A DNA stretch of 64,000 nt from positions 310,001-374,000 of the forward strand of contig NZ_MTQO01000044.1 of the NCBI RefSeq assembly GCF_001984155.1. Direction: 5' to 3'. The DNA comes from Actinosynnema sp. ALI-1.44. GTDB lineage: Bacteria; Actinomycetota; Actinomycetes; Mycobacteriales; Pseudonocardiaceae. Below are positions 34,297-42,901 of this stretch, one piece after another (within the stretch, counting starts at the first letter, position 1; every line of letters begins with the position of its first letter). Made by a program: the position numbers and the translations under genes. The notes below the pieces were generated by a model that did no database searches, was not told where the DNA came from, and saw nothing but the letters and a program-made list of their open reading frames with translations.

Positions 34297-35574
34297 ATGA
34301 CCGACCCGCGCAGGCGCGTCCCCCGCACGGACGCGCTGCTCGCCGACCCCCGCCTGGCCGCCGCGACGCGGGAGCTGGGCGGCGCGCTGGTGAAGCAGGC
34401 GATCGTCGAGGCGCAACAACGAGCCCGGAACGGCGAGATCCCGCCGGACGCGGTCGCCGACACGGCAGTGGCCAGCCTGCCCGGGAACGCGACCAGCCTG
34501 CGTGCCGTGATCAACGCGACCGGCGTGGTGGTGCACACGAACCTGGGCCGTGCGCCACTGTCGGACGCGGCCCGCGCGGCCCTGATCGCCGCCGCCGGAT
34601 GCACGGATGTCGAATTCGACCTGGCGACCGGGCAACGCGCCCGGCGCGGGCGCGCCACGATCGCGGCGCTCGCCGACGCGGTTCCCCAGGCCGGTGCCGT
34701 GCACGTCGTGAACAACAACGCCGCCGCACTGTTGTTGTGCGGGCTCGTGGTGGCCGCCGGGCGGGAGATCGTCGTCAGCCGGGGTGAGCTGGTGGAGATC
34801 GGCGACGGGTTCCGGATCCCCGAGCTGCTCGCCGCGTCCGGCGCGACTCTGCGCGAAGTGGGCACCACCAACCGGGTCCACCTGCGCGACTACGCCGAAG
34901 CGGTCGGCGAGGACACCGGGTTCGTGCTGAAGGTGCACCCGTCGAACTTCCGGGTCACGGGGTTCACCCACGAGGTGGGTGTCGCGGAGCTGGCGACGCT
35001 CGGGCCGCCTGTGGTGGTGGACATCGGTTCCGGACTGTTGCGGCCGCATCCACTGCTGCCGGACGAGCCCGACGCGGCGACAGCGCTGGCACACGGCGCC
35101 TCGCTCGTCACGGCCAGCGGCGACAAGCTCCTCGGTGGGCCGCAAGCCGGGTTGTTGCTCGGCGACGCTGGGCTCGTCGAGCGACTGCGCAGGCATCCGG
35201 CCGCACGGGCGATGCGGGTCGACAAGCTGACGCTGGCCGCGCTCGAGGCCACGGTGCGCGGTCCTGAGCCGCCTGTCGCGGCGATGCTCGCCGCCGATGT
35301 CGAGCGGCTGCGTGCACGGGCCTGGGCGCTGGTGAAACGGCTCGATGTGGCTGAAGTCCAGGACACTGTGTCGGCGGTCGGCGGCGGTGGCGCGCCAGGC
35401 GTCGAACTGCCGAGCGTGGCCGTGAGCCTGCCCAGCCACTACGCCGAAGCGTTGCGGCGCGGGGCGCGGCCGGTTGTCGGCCGGGTCGAGCGTGGGCGCT
35501 GTCTGCTGGATCTGCGGACTGTGCACCCGGATGAGGACGACGCGCTGGTCGACGCGGTGCTGGCATGCACGTAG
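34297..35574 (+). CDS. selA: L-seryl-tRNA(Sec) selenium transferase
   Basis: The 425-residue fold-type I PLP enzyme converts Ser-tRNA(Sec) to Sec-tRNA(Sec) using selenophosphate. The signatures are the SelA-type N-terminus (RRVPRTDALLADPRLA), INATGVVVHTNLGRAPLS, VNNNAAALLLCG, and the PLP lysine in VTASGDKLLGGPQAG. GAGGA precedes the ATG. It begins 21 bp after tRNA-Sec and overlaps selB by 10 bp. Confidence 0.97.
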   Translation: MTDPRRRVPRTDALLADPRLAAATRELGGALVKQAIVEAQQRARNGEIPPDAVADTAVASLPGNATSLRAVINATGVVVHTNLGRAPLSDAARAALIAAAGCTDVEFDLATGQRARRGRATIAALADAVPQAGAVHVVNNNAAALLLCGLVVAAGREIVVSRGELVEIGDGFRIPELLAASGATLREVGTTNRVHLRDYAEAVGEDTGFVLKVHPSNFRVTGFTHEVGVAELATLGPPVVVDIGSGLLRPHPLLPDEPDAATALAHGASLVTASGDKLLGGPQAGLLLGDAGLVERLRRHPAARAMRVDKLTLAALEATVRGPEPPVAAMLAADVERLRARAWALVKRLDVAEVQDTVSAVGGGGAPGVELPSVAVSLPSHYAEALRRGARPVVGRVERGRCLLDLRTVHPDEDDALVDAVLACT

Positions 35575-37292
35575 TCGCCACCGCCGGCCACGTCGACCAC
35601 GGCAAGTCCACGCTGGTGCGCGCGTTGACCGGCCGGGACCCGGACCGCTGGGCCGAGGAGCGGCGCCGTGGCCTCACGATCGGCCTCGGGTTCGCGTGGA
35701 CGACGTTGCCCGGCGGCGATCCTGTCGCGTTCGTCGACGTGCCCGGCCACGAGCGGTTCGTCCCGACGATGCTCGCCGGAGTCGGCCCGGTGCCCGCCGT
35801 CCTGTTCGTGGTCGCCGCGGACCAGGGCTGGCAGCCGCAGTCCGCCGAGCACCTCGCCGCGCTCGACGCGCTCGGCGTCCGGCACGGACTGCTCGTGATC
35901 ACCCGCTGCGACCTGGCCGATCCCGGCCACGCCAGCGAGCGGGCACTGGCGGAGCTGCGCCGCACGTCGTTGCGCGACACCCCGGTCGTCCACGTCAGCG
36001 CCGCGACGAGAGCCGGATTGGACGAGCTGCGACACGCCCTGGACCGGTTGTGTGCCGCGCTTCCCACGCCGGACGAGGACGCGGACGTGCGGCTGTGGAT
36101 CGACCGAACGTTCAGCCTGCGCGGGGTCGGCACGGTCGTCACCGGGACCCTGGCCGCGGGCACCATCCGAGTCGGCGACGAGCTGACGCACCGGGTCCGT
36201 GGCCTGCAGTCGATGGAGCAGGACACCGACGAGGTTCGGGCGGTGGCCCGGGTCGCGGTGAACCTGCGCGGAACCGACCGCGAGGGAATCCAAGCCGGGG
36301 ACGCGCTCACCACGCCCGGCGCGTGGACGAGGACAGCGGAGATCGACGTCGCGCTGGCAGTCGAGACACAGCGGGAACTGCATCTGCACATCGGTTCCGC
36401 CGATGTCGCGGTGACCGTGCGGCGGCTCGGCCCGCACAGTGCCCGGCTGCGGCTGGCCCGCGCGTTGCCGTTGCGGATCGGTGACCGCGTCCTGCTGCGG
36501 GATCCCGGTCTGCGTGTCATCGTCGCGGGCGCCGACGTTCTCGACCTGCACCCGCCCAAGCTGGTCCGGCGGGGCGACGCGCGACGGCTGGACGCCGAGC
36601 TGGCCGAGTTGATCGGCAGGCCGCTGTCCGTCGTCGCGGATCGCCTGCTGCACCGCAACGGCTTCATGGCCGAGCACGAGTTCCGCATGAACGGCCTGCC
36701 TGTCACGGGAACCCAGGTCGGTGCCTGGCGGGTGCATCCGGCGAGATGGCGGTGGCTCCTCGAACGGGTGCCGACCGTGGTCGACCGGTGGTGCGAGGCG
36801 AATCCGTTGCGCGTGAAGGGCATCCCGGTGGACGCGGTGGCCAGGGAGCTCGACCTGCCGGTCGGCATCGCCACACCGCTCGCCCAGGCGGCCGATCTGC
36901 CCATTGTGGATGGTCACATACCAGGACGAGCACTGCTTCCCCGTGCGGTCGAACTGGCGCTGGCCACGCTCGCCGCCGACCTGGCGACCAAGCCGTTCGC
37001 CGCCCCGACCGCCGACCGGTTGGACGAACTCCGCCTGGGGCGGCGGGAGCTGGCTGCCGCGCACGCCGTCGACCGAATTCTCCTGCTGCCCGGCGGGATC
37101 GTGCTGATGCCGGGCGCACAACGACAAGCGGCCGACATCCTCGCCGCGCTCCCCCAGCCTTTCACCGTCAGCCAGGCCCGCCGCGCGCTGGACACGTCGC
37201 GGCGAGTCGCTTTGCCGTTGCTGCAACTACTCGACCAGACCGGCGTCACCGAACGCCTGGACGGCGACCTGCGCACGACCGTTACTGCGTGA
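35565..37292 (+). CDS. selB: Selenocysteine-specific elongation factor
   Basis: The 575-residue translational GTPase has G1 GHVDHGKST at the N-terminus, G3 DVPGHERF and G4-region TRCDLA, EF-Tu-like beta barrels, and a C-terminal half with winged-helix repeats (the last part [28 protein letters not shown]) that should bind the SECIS hairpin in mRNA. It brings Sec-tRNA(Sec) to UGA codons. It overlaps selA at its start and the convergent VOC gene by 11 bp at its end. No selenoprotein gene was recognised in this window; the usual client, formate dehydrogenase, must lie elsewhere. Confidence 0.96.
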   Translation: MHVVATAGHVDHGKSTLVRALTGRDPDRWAEERRRGLTIGLGFAWTTLPGGDPVAFVDVPGHERFVPTMLAGVGPVPAVLFVVAADQGWQPQSAEHLAALDALGVRHGLLVITRCDLADPGHASERALAELRRTSLRDTPVVHVSAATRAGLDELRHALDRLCAALPTPDEDADVRLWIDRTFSLRGVGTVVTGTLAAGTIRVGDELTHRVRGLQSMEQDTDEVRAVARVAVNLRGTDREGIQAGDALTTPGAWTRTAEIDVALAVETQRELHLHIGSADVAVTVRRLGPHSARLRLARALPLRIGDRVLLRDPGLRVIVAGADVLDLHPPKLVRRGDARRLDAELAELIGRPLSVVADRLLHRNGFMAEHEFRMNGLPVTGTQVGAWRVHPARWRWLLERVPTVVDRWCEANPLRVKGIPVDAVARELDLPVGIATPLAQAADLPIVDGHIPGRALLPRAVELALATLAADLATKPFAAPTADRLDELRLGRRELAAAHAVDRILLLPGGIVLMPGAQRQAADILAALPQPFTVSQARRALDTSRRVALPLLQLLDQTGVTERLDGDLRTTVTA

Positions 37293-37686
37293 ACTGGTCG
37301 ACGTACTCGCCCGTCGGCGGGATGGGCTGGATGACGTCGACCAGCACACCGTTGGGGTCGGCCACGATGAAGTGCCGCTGCCCGAACGCCTCGCTGCGCA
37401 GCGACAGCACCTCGGTCAGTCCCGCGCCGTCGACGAGCCTGCGGCGTTCGGCGTCGACGTCGTCCACCTCGAAGTTCAGCAGCAGGCCTTGCACCCGTGT
37501 GCCGTACCCGCTCGGGATGGTCGAGTGGGCCGGGTCGAGGATCGCCAGTTCCCAGTCGCCGCGCTTCAGGCTGACGTACCAGTCGGCCTCAAAGGTGAGC
37601 TCGAAGCCGAAGTGGTCTCGGTAGAAGTCCCGCGTCTCGGCGACCCGATCGGTCATCACGACGGGATAGAAGCTGGTCAGTGCCAT
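37282..37686 (-). CDS. VOC (glyoxalase/bleomycin resistance) family protein
   Basis: The 134-residue protein has two beta-alpha-beta-beta-beta units ([29 protein letters not shown] in the first; [21 protein letters not shown] and [18 protein letters not shown] in the second). It belongs to the vicinal-oxygen-chelate fold used by glyoxalases, dioxygenases and drug-binding proteins. The start at 37686 lies just beside a TetR operator, and the divergent tetR gene follows, so a drug- or metabolite-inducible protein is likely. Confidence 0.88.
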   Translation of the reverse strand: MALTSFYPVVMTDRVAETRDFYRDHFGFELTFEADWYVSLKRGDWELAILDPAHSTIPSGYGTRVQGLLLNFEVDDVDAERRRLVDGAGLTEVLSLRSEAFGQRHFIVADPNGVLVDVIQPIPPTGEYVDQFTQ

Positions 37687-37706
37687 GGTGCCCCCCTTGC
37701 AAGAAA

Positions 37707-37759
37707 CATACCGACGGTCGGTTTGTTACGTCGAAGATAGGAAACCGACCGTCGGTATG
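37707..37759. promoter_or_regulatory. Twin TetR operators in the VOC/tetR divergent promoter
   Basis: CATACCGACGGTCGGTTT (37707-37724) and its exact reverse complement AAACCGACCGTCGGTATG (37742-37759) flank a 17-bp spacer. Each contains the palindrome ACCGAC-G-GTCGGT, so there are two full operators, one next to each gene. A TetR dimer on each would control both directions. Confidence 0.85.
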
Positions 37760-37772
37760 TCAAGATGCCGAG

Positions 37773-38360
37773 GTGCCCCGCACCAAACAGCAGCAGCGCG
37801 AAGAAACCGTCCAGGCGCTGAGCGCCACCGCCCGGCGCCTGTTCGCGGCACACGGCTACGGCAATGTGGGGCTGGAGACCATTGCTCAAGCCGTCGGTGT
37901 CAGCAAAGGAGCGCTCTACCACCACTTCAGCAGCAAGGCCGACTTGTTCCGGCACGTGCTGGCCGACGTGCAGCACGACGTCGGCGAACAGGTCGCCCGC
38001 GCTGCCGACGCGGAAACCGATCCGTGGCAAGGACTGCTCGCCGGGTGCCGCGCGTTCCTTTCCGCCGCGACGGATCCGGAGGTCCAGCGGATCATGCTGG
38101 TCGACGGTCCGGCCGTGATCGGCTGGCAGGACTGGCGGGCCCTGGACAAGGAGTCCTCCGCACGGCACCTGGCCGAGGCGCTGACCGCACTCGTCACCGA
38201 CGGGATCATCGCGGACAAGCCGGTCGAGCCGATGGCGCGCCTGCTGTCCGGCGCGATGAACGAGGCGGCCGTGTGGCTGGCCCACTCGCCCGACCCGGCA
38301 ACGGATCTCGCCGCAACGATGGCCGCCCTGGAACCGATGATCGAGTCCCTGCGTACCTGA
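37773..38360 (+). CDS. TetR-family transcriptional regulator
   Basis: This 195-residue regulator starts VPRTKQQQREETVQALSATARRLFAAHGYGNVGLETIAQAV, with recognition helix VSKGALYHHFSSKADLFRHVL (about 38-58), then a ligand-binding helical domain. The GTG start at 37773 is preferred because the longer frame would translate straight through the two operators. It most likely represses itself and the divergent VOC gene through the twin palindromes. Confidence 0.9.
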   Translation: MPRTKQQQREETVQALSATARRLFAAHGYGNVGLETIAQAVGVSKGALYHHFSSKADLFRHVLADVQHDVGEQVARAADAETDPWQGLLAGCRAFLSAATDPEVQRIMLVDGPAVIGWQDWRALDKESSARHLAEALTALVTDGIIADKPVEPMARLLSGAMNEAAVWLAHSPDPATDLAATMAALEPMIESLRT

Positions 38361-38368
38361 TCGTTCAG

Positions 38369-39073
38369 CTATTCGGGGGACGGCGGGAACTTCAGGTCCG
38401 GCGCCGCCAGCGGCGCGTGGGGGTCCAGTTCGAAGCCGCCCGCGCGCAGCGTGTCGTCCAGGATGCTCCACACCCACCGGGTGAGCAGGGCGACGAACTC
38501 GTCGTGGCCGATCCGCTGGGGATCGGCGAGCCACTGCGCCGTGCAGGCGTCCACGAGTCCCACCACACCGAAGGCGACCGGCCCCGCGACCCGGGTGTCC
38601 ATGCCGAACATCGCCAGGTAGTGCTCGAACAACCTGGTCAGGTGGTTGCCGATGGCGGTCTTGACGTCGGCGCTCGCGTTCGGACCGTCCCCTGCGGACA
38701 ACGCGTGCATACTGAGGTACCGGTACAGGTACTGGTTCTCCGACAGCCAGCGGGTGTGGCTGCCGACCGCGGAGCGGATCATCTCCATCGGGGTGCCGTG
38801 CAGGTTCCACAGTGGCGCCAGATCGGTGTGGATCAGCTGCATCGCCCGCTCGGCGATGGCGCCGTGCACGTCCGCGGCGTCAGTGAAGTGCTTGTACAGC
38901 TGGGTTCGGGCGACACCGGCTTCCTGTGCGATCAGTTCGGTGGACACCCCGGGGCCGCGCTCGGCGATCACGCGCAACGCGGCTTCGACGAACTCCCGGC
39001 GACGCCGTTCACGCTGACCCGCCCAGCGTTTCGCGCGGCCGTCCGCGGAACCGGGATGTGCCGACGAAGGCAT
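38369..39073 (-). CDS. TetR-family transcriptional regulator
   Basis: The 234-residue regulator has an N-terminal HTH (RRREFVEAALRVIAERGPGVSTELIAQEAGVARTQLYKHFTDAAD, about 22-66) and a longer ligand domain of the kind seen in mycobacterial-type TetR proteins. TAAACT lies six bases before the ATG (leaderless pattern). It is convergent with the other tetR gene (8-bp gap) and divergent from the sigma-factor gene, with direct repeats between. Confidence 0.88.
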   Translation of the reverse strand: MPSSAHPGSADGRAKRWAGQRERRRREFVEAALRVIAERGPGVSTELIAQEAGVARTQLYKHFTDAADVHGAIAERAMQLIHTDLAPLWNLHGTPMEMIRSAVGSHTRWLSENQYLYRYLSMHALSAGDGPNASADVKTAIGNHLTRLFEHYLAMFGMDTRVAGPVAFGVVGLVDACTAQWLADPQRIGHDEFVALLTRWVWSILDDTLRAGGFELDPHAPLAAPDLKFPPSPE

Positions 39074-39101
39074 ACCCAGAGTTTACCGTTCACTCGATAA
39101 T

Positions 39102-39134
39102 TGATACATCCGTGTACCTGATACAGTCCTGTAC
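39102..39134 (+). repeat. 16-bp direct repeats between tetR and the sigma-factor gene
   Basis: TGATACATCCGTGTAC (39102-39117) and TGATACAGTCCTGTAC (39119-39134) are near-identical and 17 bp apart in an AT-rich patch between divergent genes. They may bind the TetR protein or form the promoter of the sigma-factor gene. Confidence 0.5.
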
Positions 39135-39180
39135 TCGTTACCGCGAGTCTGGCCGATACGGGGAGACGGAGGCCGGCGCG

Positions 39181-39981
39181 ATGTCGAACGCCGCCTACGA
39201 AGACGCGTCGGATGTGGCGCTGCTCAACGCAGTGCGGACGGGCGACCAGAGTGCCTACGGGACGCTGTTCCGCAGGCACGCGGGATCGGCGCGGCTGATC
39301 GCAGGCCAATGGCTGCAAGGCCCGGCGGAGCAGCACGACCTCGTCGCGGAGGCGTTCGCCAACGTCCTGGCCGCCATCCGCGGCGGCAACGGACCACGCG
39401 ACAACGTGCGCGCATACCTGCTGGTCACCATGCGGCACTTGGCAATCAAGTGGCGACGCCACCGCGACCAGGTCGACTTGTACGGCACAGTGCCAGAAAA
39501 CGGGCCAGAAAACGGGCCGGAGAACCACGGGATCCTGCACGGCACCACGGCCAGGGCGGACGAGATCGTGCAGCGGCTGTGGAACCAGGACCTGGCCTGG
39601 TCGGCATTCCGCAGCCTGCCGCCACGCTGGCGGATGGTCCTGTGGCGGACGGAAGTGGAGTCGGCCTCCCCCGCCGACATCGCCCCCGTCCTGGGGATCA
39701 CGCCCAACGGCGTGGCCGCGCTGGCGATGCGCGCACGTGAAGGCCTGCGCCAGGCCTACCTCCAGGCACAGGTTCCCGCTACGAACAACCAAGCCTGCCA
39801 GCGAACACGGCACCAGATGGGCACGTGGACGCGCGGTGGCCTGCCACACCAGCGCGCCCGGCCGATCACCGAACACCTCGCCGGCTGTGTCGACTGCCGT
39901 GCCGTGGCCAACCACCTCGCCGACGCCAACCGCGAACTGCGACCACGCAGACAGGGCGCCGCGAAGGCGTTCACTCTCTGA
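39181..39981 (+). CDS. ECF-like RNA polymerase sigma factor with C-terminal zinc-finger-like tail
   Basis: The 266-residue protein has region 2 at the N-terminus (DQSAYGTLFRRHAGSARLIAGQWL ... DLVAEAFANVLAAIRGGNG ... YLLVTMRHLAIKWRR) and region 4 (LPPRWRMVLWRTEVESASPADIAPVLGITPNGVAALAMRAREGLRQAYLQ). The tail has HxxxCxxC (ITEHLAGCVDCRAVANHL), the anti-sigma zf-HC2-like motif fused in cis. Between the two sigma regions lies a tandem PENG repeat. The ATG is downstream of GGAGG. A cis-encoded redox- or metal-sensing tail would make it self-regulated. Confidence 0.85.
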   Translation: MSNAAYEDASDVALLNAVRTGDQSAYGTLFRRHAGSARLIAGQWLQGPAEQHDLVAEAFANVLAAIRGGNGPRDNVRAYLLVTMRHLAIKWRRHRDQVDLYGTVPENGPENGPENHGILHGTTARADEIVQRLWNQDLAWSAFRSLPPRWRMVLWRTEVESASPADIAPVLGITPNGVAALAMRAREGLRQAYLQAQVPATNNQACQRTRHQMGTWTRGGLPHQRARPITEHLAGCVDCRAVANHLADANRELRPRRQGAAKAFTL

Positions 39982-40014
39982 CATCTCTCATCACACCAAC
40001 GAGTGAGTACTGCC

Positions 40015-40131
40015 ATGACCGCACCTGTCCCGGACAACACCACGGCGATCCTGAACGAGTTGGTCAGCGAATGGCGGCTGGTATGGGAAAGCGCCGGCGA
40101 GCCCGAGTCGAACGGTGAGGACTCCGCCTAA
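40015..40131 (+). CDS. Small hypothetical protein after the sigma factor
   Basis: The 38-codon frame encodes MTAPVPDNTTAILNELVSEWRLVWESAGEPESNGEDSA, with actinomycete codon bias and a plausible amphipathic helix (AILNELVSEWRLVWES). It follows the sigma-factor gene by 33 bp on the same strand. The ribosome site is weak. Its stop codon overlaps the -10-like TAACAT of the next gene. It could be a real small partner of the sigma factor, but evidence is limited. Confidence 0.4.
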   Translation: MTAPVPDNTTAILNELVSEWRLVWESAGEPESNGEDSA

Positions 40132-40141
40132 CATCCTGACC

Positions 40142-40969
40142 GTGGAATGGGAGTGGGACGAGAAGCTGTACGCCGGAAGCGCCGTCCATTACGGCATCGG
40201 CCGAATGCCCTATCCGGACGGCCTCGCCGATGCCGTCCGCGACGAACTCGGGCTCGACGGAACCGGGCGGCTGCTGGATGTCGGCTGCGGTCCCGGTTCG
40301 CTGACTGTGTTGCTGGCGCCCATGTTCGCCGCCGCGACGGGTGTCGACGCCGATCCCGGCATGATCGCCGAGGCACGGCGCCGAACCGCGGGGACCGCCA
40401 TCGACTGGCGGCGGTTGCGTGCCGAGGAACTCCCCGCGGACTTGGGGACATTCCGGGTCGTGTCGTTCGCGCAGTCGTTCCACTGGATGGATCAGCCACT
40501 GGTCGCCCGCCGGGTTCGCGGCATGCTCACCCCGGACGGGGCCTGGGTCCACGTCGGTGCCACCACCCATCGCGGCACCACGGAGGCAAGTGACGGCACC
40601 GCTCACCCGCATCCCGTTCCACCGTGGGACCGGATCGACGAGTTGGTCGCCCGCTATCTGGGGCCGGTTCGCCGGGCAGGACGCGGCCTGCTGCCGCATG
40701 GCACTCGTGGTGGTGAGGAGGATGTCATGCGGCAGGCGGGGTTCACCGGCCCTGCCCGGGTCACCATCGATGGGGGACGTGTCGCCGAGCGCACTGTCGA
40801 CGAGATCGTCTCGGCGGTGTTCTCACTGTCCAGTTCGGCGCCGCACCTGTTCGCCGATGGCCTCGGCGCCTTCGAAACGGATCTGCGCCACCTCCTCGGC
40901 GAAACGTCCCCCGACGGACGCTTCGCCGAGCGGACCAGCGCCGTCGAGATCGTCATCTGGCGACCGTGA
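40142..40969 (+). CDS. Class I SAM-dependent methyltransferase
   Basis: The 275-residue protein has SAM loop LLDVGCGPGSLTVLLAP near residue 45, ATGVDADPGMIAEARRR and FRVVSFAQSFHWMDQPLVARRVRGMLTPDGAWVHVG. This pattern belongs to Methyltransf_11/UbiE-like small-molecule methyltransferases. I chose GTG 40142, preceded by TAACAT and seven bases (leaderless); an in-frame GTG at 40115 would overlap the small ORF. The substrate is unknown. Confidence 0.85.
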   Translation: MEWEWDEKLYAGSAVHYGIGRMPYPDGLADAVRDELGLDGTGRLLDVGCGPGSLTVLLAPMFAAATGVDADPGMIAEARRRTAGTAIDWRRLRAEELPADLGTFRVVSFAQSFHWMDQPLVARRVRGMLTPDGAWVHVGATTHRGTTEASDGTAHPHPVPPWDRIDELVARYLGPVRRAGRGLLPHGTRGGEEDVMRQAGFTGPARVTIDGGRVAERTVDEIVSAVFSLSSSAPHLFADGLGAFETDLRHLLGETSPDGRFAERTSAVEIVIWRP

Positions 40970-40999
40970 CGGTGGCGTCGGGCACGATCACGGCCTTCG

Positions 41000-41587
41000 C
41001 TAGGTCCGCCAGTAGTGCTGGTTGTCGTTCTCGATGAAGCCGTTGCCGATGAGCACGCCCAGCAGGAGGGCGGGTTTGCCGTGCCAGGCCTTGAGGACCT
41101 CGTCGACCTCGAGCCTGCGGTACATGACGCCCGGCTCGAAGCCGGACGCGATGTGTTCCAGCACGATCATCCATTCGTGGCGGGTGGCCGGGAAGTACGC
41201 CAGCCGCCCGTCGCGGCAGAACCGGTCCAGCACCTCCGCACGCTCAGCCTCCGGGTCGGCCGAGGTGCGCATGGTCGGCAGCGGTGCCGCCGACAGCTTG
41301 TGCGCGAGGACGTCGGCGTCGGCCCAGCGGTCCGGGACCTGGACGAACTGCGCACCCGGTTCCCAGTCCGGTGGCCGATACTCGGGGTGGGACCACGGGT
41401 GGCCCGCCGCCGCCCATTTCGCACGGACTTCCCACACACCGTCCAGTGTGGTGTCCGCGTAGCCGAACTGGGTGCCGCAGCAGAGGCAGATGTCCTGGGA
41501 GCCCGTCCCGCCATCCCATGTCGGGGATTCGTAGTGGAACCCGCAGACACGGCAGGTGTACTCCCGGTGAGGATGATCATCCGCCAT
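41000..41587 (-). CDS. Zinc-ribbon protein with DUF2087 domain
   Basis: The 195-residue protein has two CxxC knuckles in the N-terminal 35 residues (YTCRVCGFHYESP and ICLCCGTQFGYAD), forming a zinc ribbon. The C-terminal domain (DRFCRDGRLAYFPATRHEW to NGFIENDNQHYWR) matches the DUF2087 pattern, a winged-helix-like unit also found in ArsR-type regulators. TACACT lies six bases before the ATG (leaderless). It may be a nucleic-acid-binding protein; the role is unknown. Confidence 0.75.
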   Translation of the reverse strand: MADDHPHREYTCRVCGFHYESPTWDGGTGSQDICLCCGTQFGYADTTLDGVWEVRAKWAAAGHPWSHPEYRPPDWEPGAQFVQVPDRWADADVLAHKLSAAPLPTMRTSADPEAERAEVLDRFCRDGRLAYFPATRHEWMIVLEHIASGFEPGVMYRRLEVDEVLKAWHGKPALLLGVLIGNGFIENDNQHYWRT

Positions 41588-41742
41588 GCGGCCAGTGTAG
41601 ATCGGATGCCGCACCCCCGCCGATGACCGGAACGAGCCAAACCGCCCGGTCAGTTTCGGTCGAAATCTTGACCTGGGGGCTTTCGTGCCGCACGCTCGAC
41701 GAGAGAGCGCTCTCACCCCCTCGTTTCCCCACCCTGCATGGA

Positions 41743-42864
41743 ATGAGAACGATGATGAGGCTCCGTAAGACGCTGAGTGTGTCCGTCGCGGTCGCCGCCG
41801 TGCTCGCCATGGCGCCGCCCGCGCTCGCTGTGTCCTATTCCACCGGCCTGCTCGACGCGATGGCCAAGGACCTGGCCATCACCACCGGACAGGCACACAC
41901 CCTGATCCGCCAGGAAGCCGCCGCCGCGCGAACGGCCCCGCAGGCCGAACGCGTGGCCGGGGAGGCTTTCGGCGGCAGCTGGTTCGACCCGGCCCGCGGT
42001 CGTCTCGTCGTCGGCCTGACCGACCAGAGCAAAGCCGCCGCGGTCGAGGCGACCGGCGCGGACACCGTGCCCGTCGCCGTGTCGGCCAGACAGCTGGACG
42101 CTGTCAAAGCCCGGATCGACCAGCGGAAGGCGCCTGCCGCGGTGCACAGCTGGCATGCCGACCCGCGCACCGGCAGCGTCGTGATCACAGTGGACGACGA
42201 CACCGCCTCCGACGTCACCGCTTTCCTCGACGCGGCCAGGGCCGCGGGCCCGGTGACCGTCCGCACCACCACCGCTCCACGGCCACGGACGTTCGCGGCC
42301 GGAACGGTCGGCGGCGACCCGTACCACATCAACGGCAACACCCGGTGCTCGATCGGCTTCTCGGTGGTGGGCGGGTTCGTCAGCGCCGGGCACTGCGGCG
42401 GCGTCAACAGCAACGTGACCGGCTGGGACGGCTCGCAGATGGGCACGTTCGCCGGGTCCTCGTTCCCCGGCAACGACTACGCGTACATCCGGACCGGCTG
42501 GGGCTGGTGGAACGTGGGTGTCGTGCTCGGCTGGGGTCAGGTGCCCGACCAGTTGGTGCGCGGCTCGTGGGAGGCACCGGTGGGCAGCTCGGTGTGCCGC
42601 TCGGGCTCGACCACCCATTGGCACTGCGGCCAGATCCAGGCCAAGAACGAGACCGTGAACTACCAGCAGGGCGCGTTCCACGGCGCGACGAAGACCAGCG
42701 TGTGCGCCGAGCCGGGTGACTCCGGCGGCTCGTTCATCACCGGGGACCAGGCCCAGGGCGTGACGTCGGGCGGCTGGGGCAACTGCTCCGGCGGCGGTCA
42801 GACCTGGTTCCAGCCGGTGAACGAGATCCTGTCCACGTACGGACTGCAACTGTCCACGCTTTGA
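41743..42864 (+). CDS. Secreted streptogrisin-type serine protease (S1E, alpha-lytic family)
   Basis: The 373-residue preproprotein has a signal peptide of about 30 residues (LRKTLSVSVAVAAVLAMAPPALA). The pro-domain follows to about residue 185 (GGSWFDPARGRLVVGLTDQSKAAAVEATGA). The chymotrypsin-fold catalytic domain has His in GGFVSAGHCGG, Asp in GNDYAYIRTG and Ser in CAEPGDSGGSFITG. The triad is complete, and the paired cysteines fit disulfides in an exported enzyme. ATGs at 41743, 41752 and 41755 are all possible; the first is given. A strong hairpin follows the stop. Confidence 0.95.
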   Translation: MRTMMRLRKTLSVSVAVAAVLAMAPPALAVSYSTGLLDAMAKDLAITTGQAHTLIRQEAAAARTAPQAERVAGEAFGGSWFDPARGRLVVGLTDQSKAAAVEATGADTVPVAVSARQLDAVKARIDQRKAPAAVHSWHADPRTGSVVITVDDDTASDVTAFLDAARAAGPVTVRTTTAPRPRTFAAGTVGGDPYHINGNTRCSIGFSVVGGFVSAGHCGGVNSNVTGWDGSQMGTFAGSSFPGNDYAYIRTGWGWWNVGVVLGWGQVPDQLVRGSWEAPVGSSVCRSGSTTHWHCGQIQAKNETVNYQQGAFHGATKTSVCAEPGDSGGSFITGDQAQGVTSGGWGNCSGGGQTWFQPVNEILSTYGLQLSTL

Positions 42865-42873
42865 CGCACTCGG

Positions 42874-42901
42874 TGGGCACGGCCGATCCCGGCCGTGCCC
42901 A
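42874..42901. terminator. Terminator hairpin after the protease
   Basis: TGGGCACGGCC (42874-42884) pairs with GGCCGTGCCCA (42891-42901) around GATCCC. It lies between the convergent protease and lysR-type genes and should stop transcription from both sides. Confidence 0.85.
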
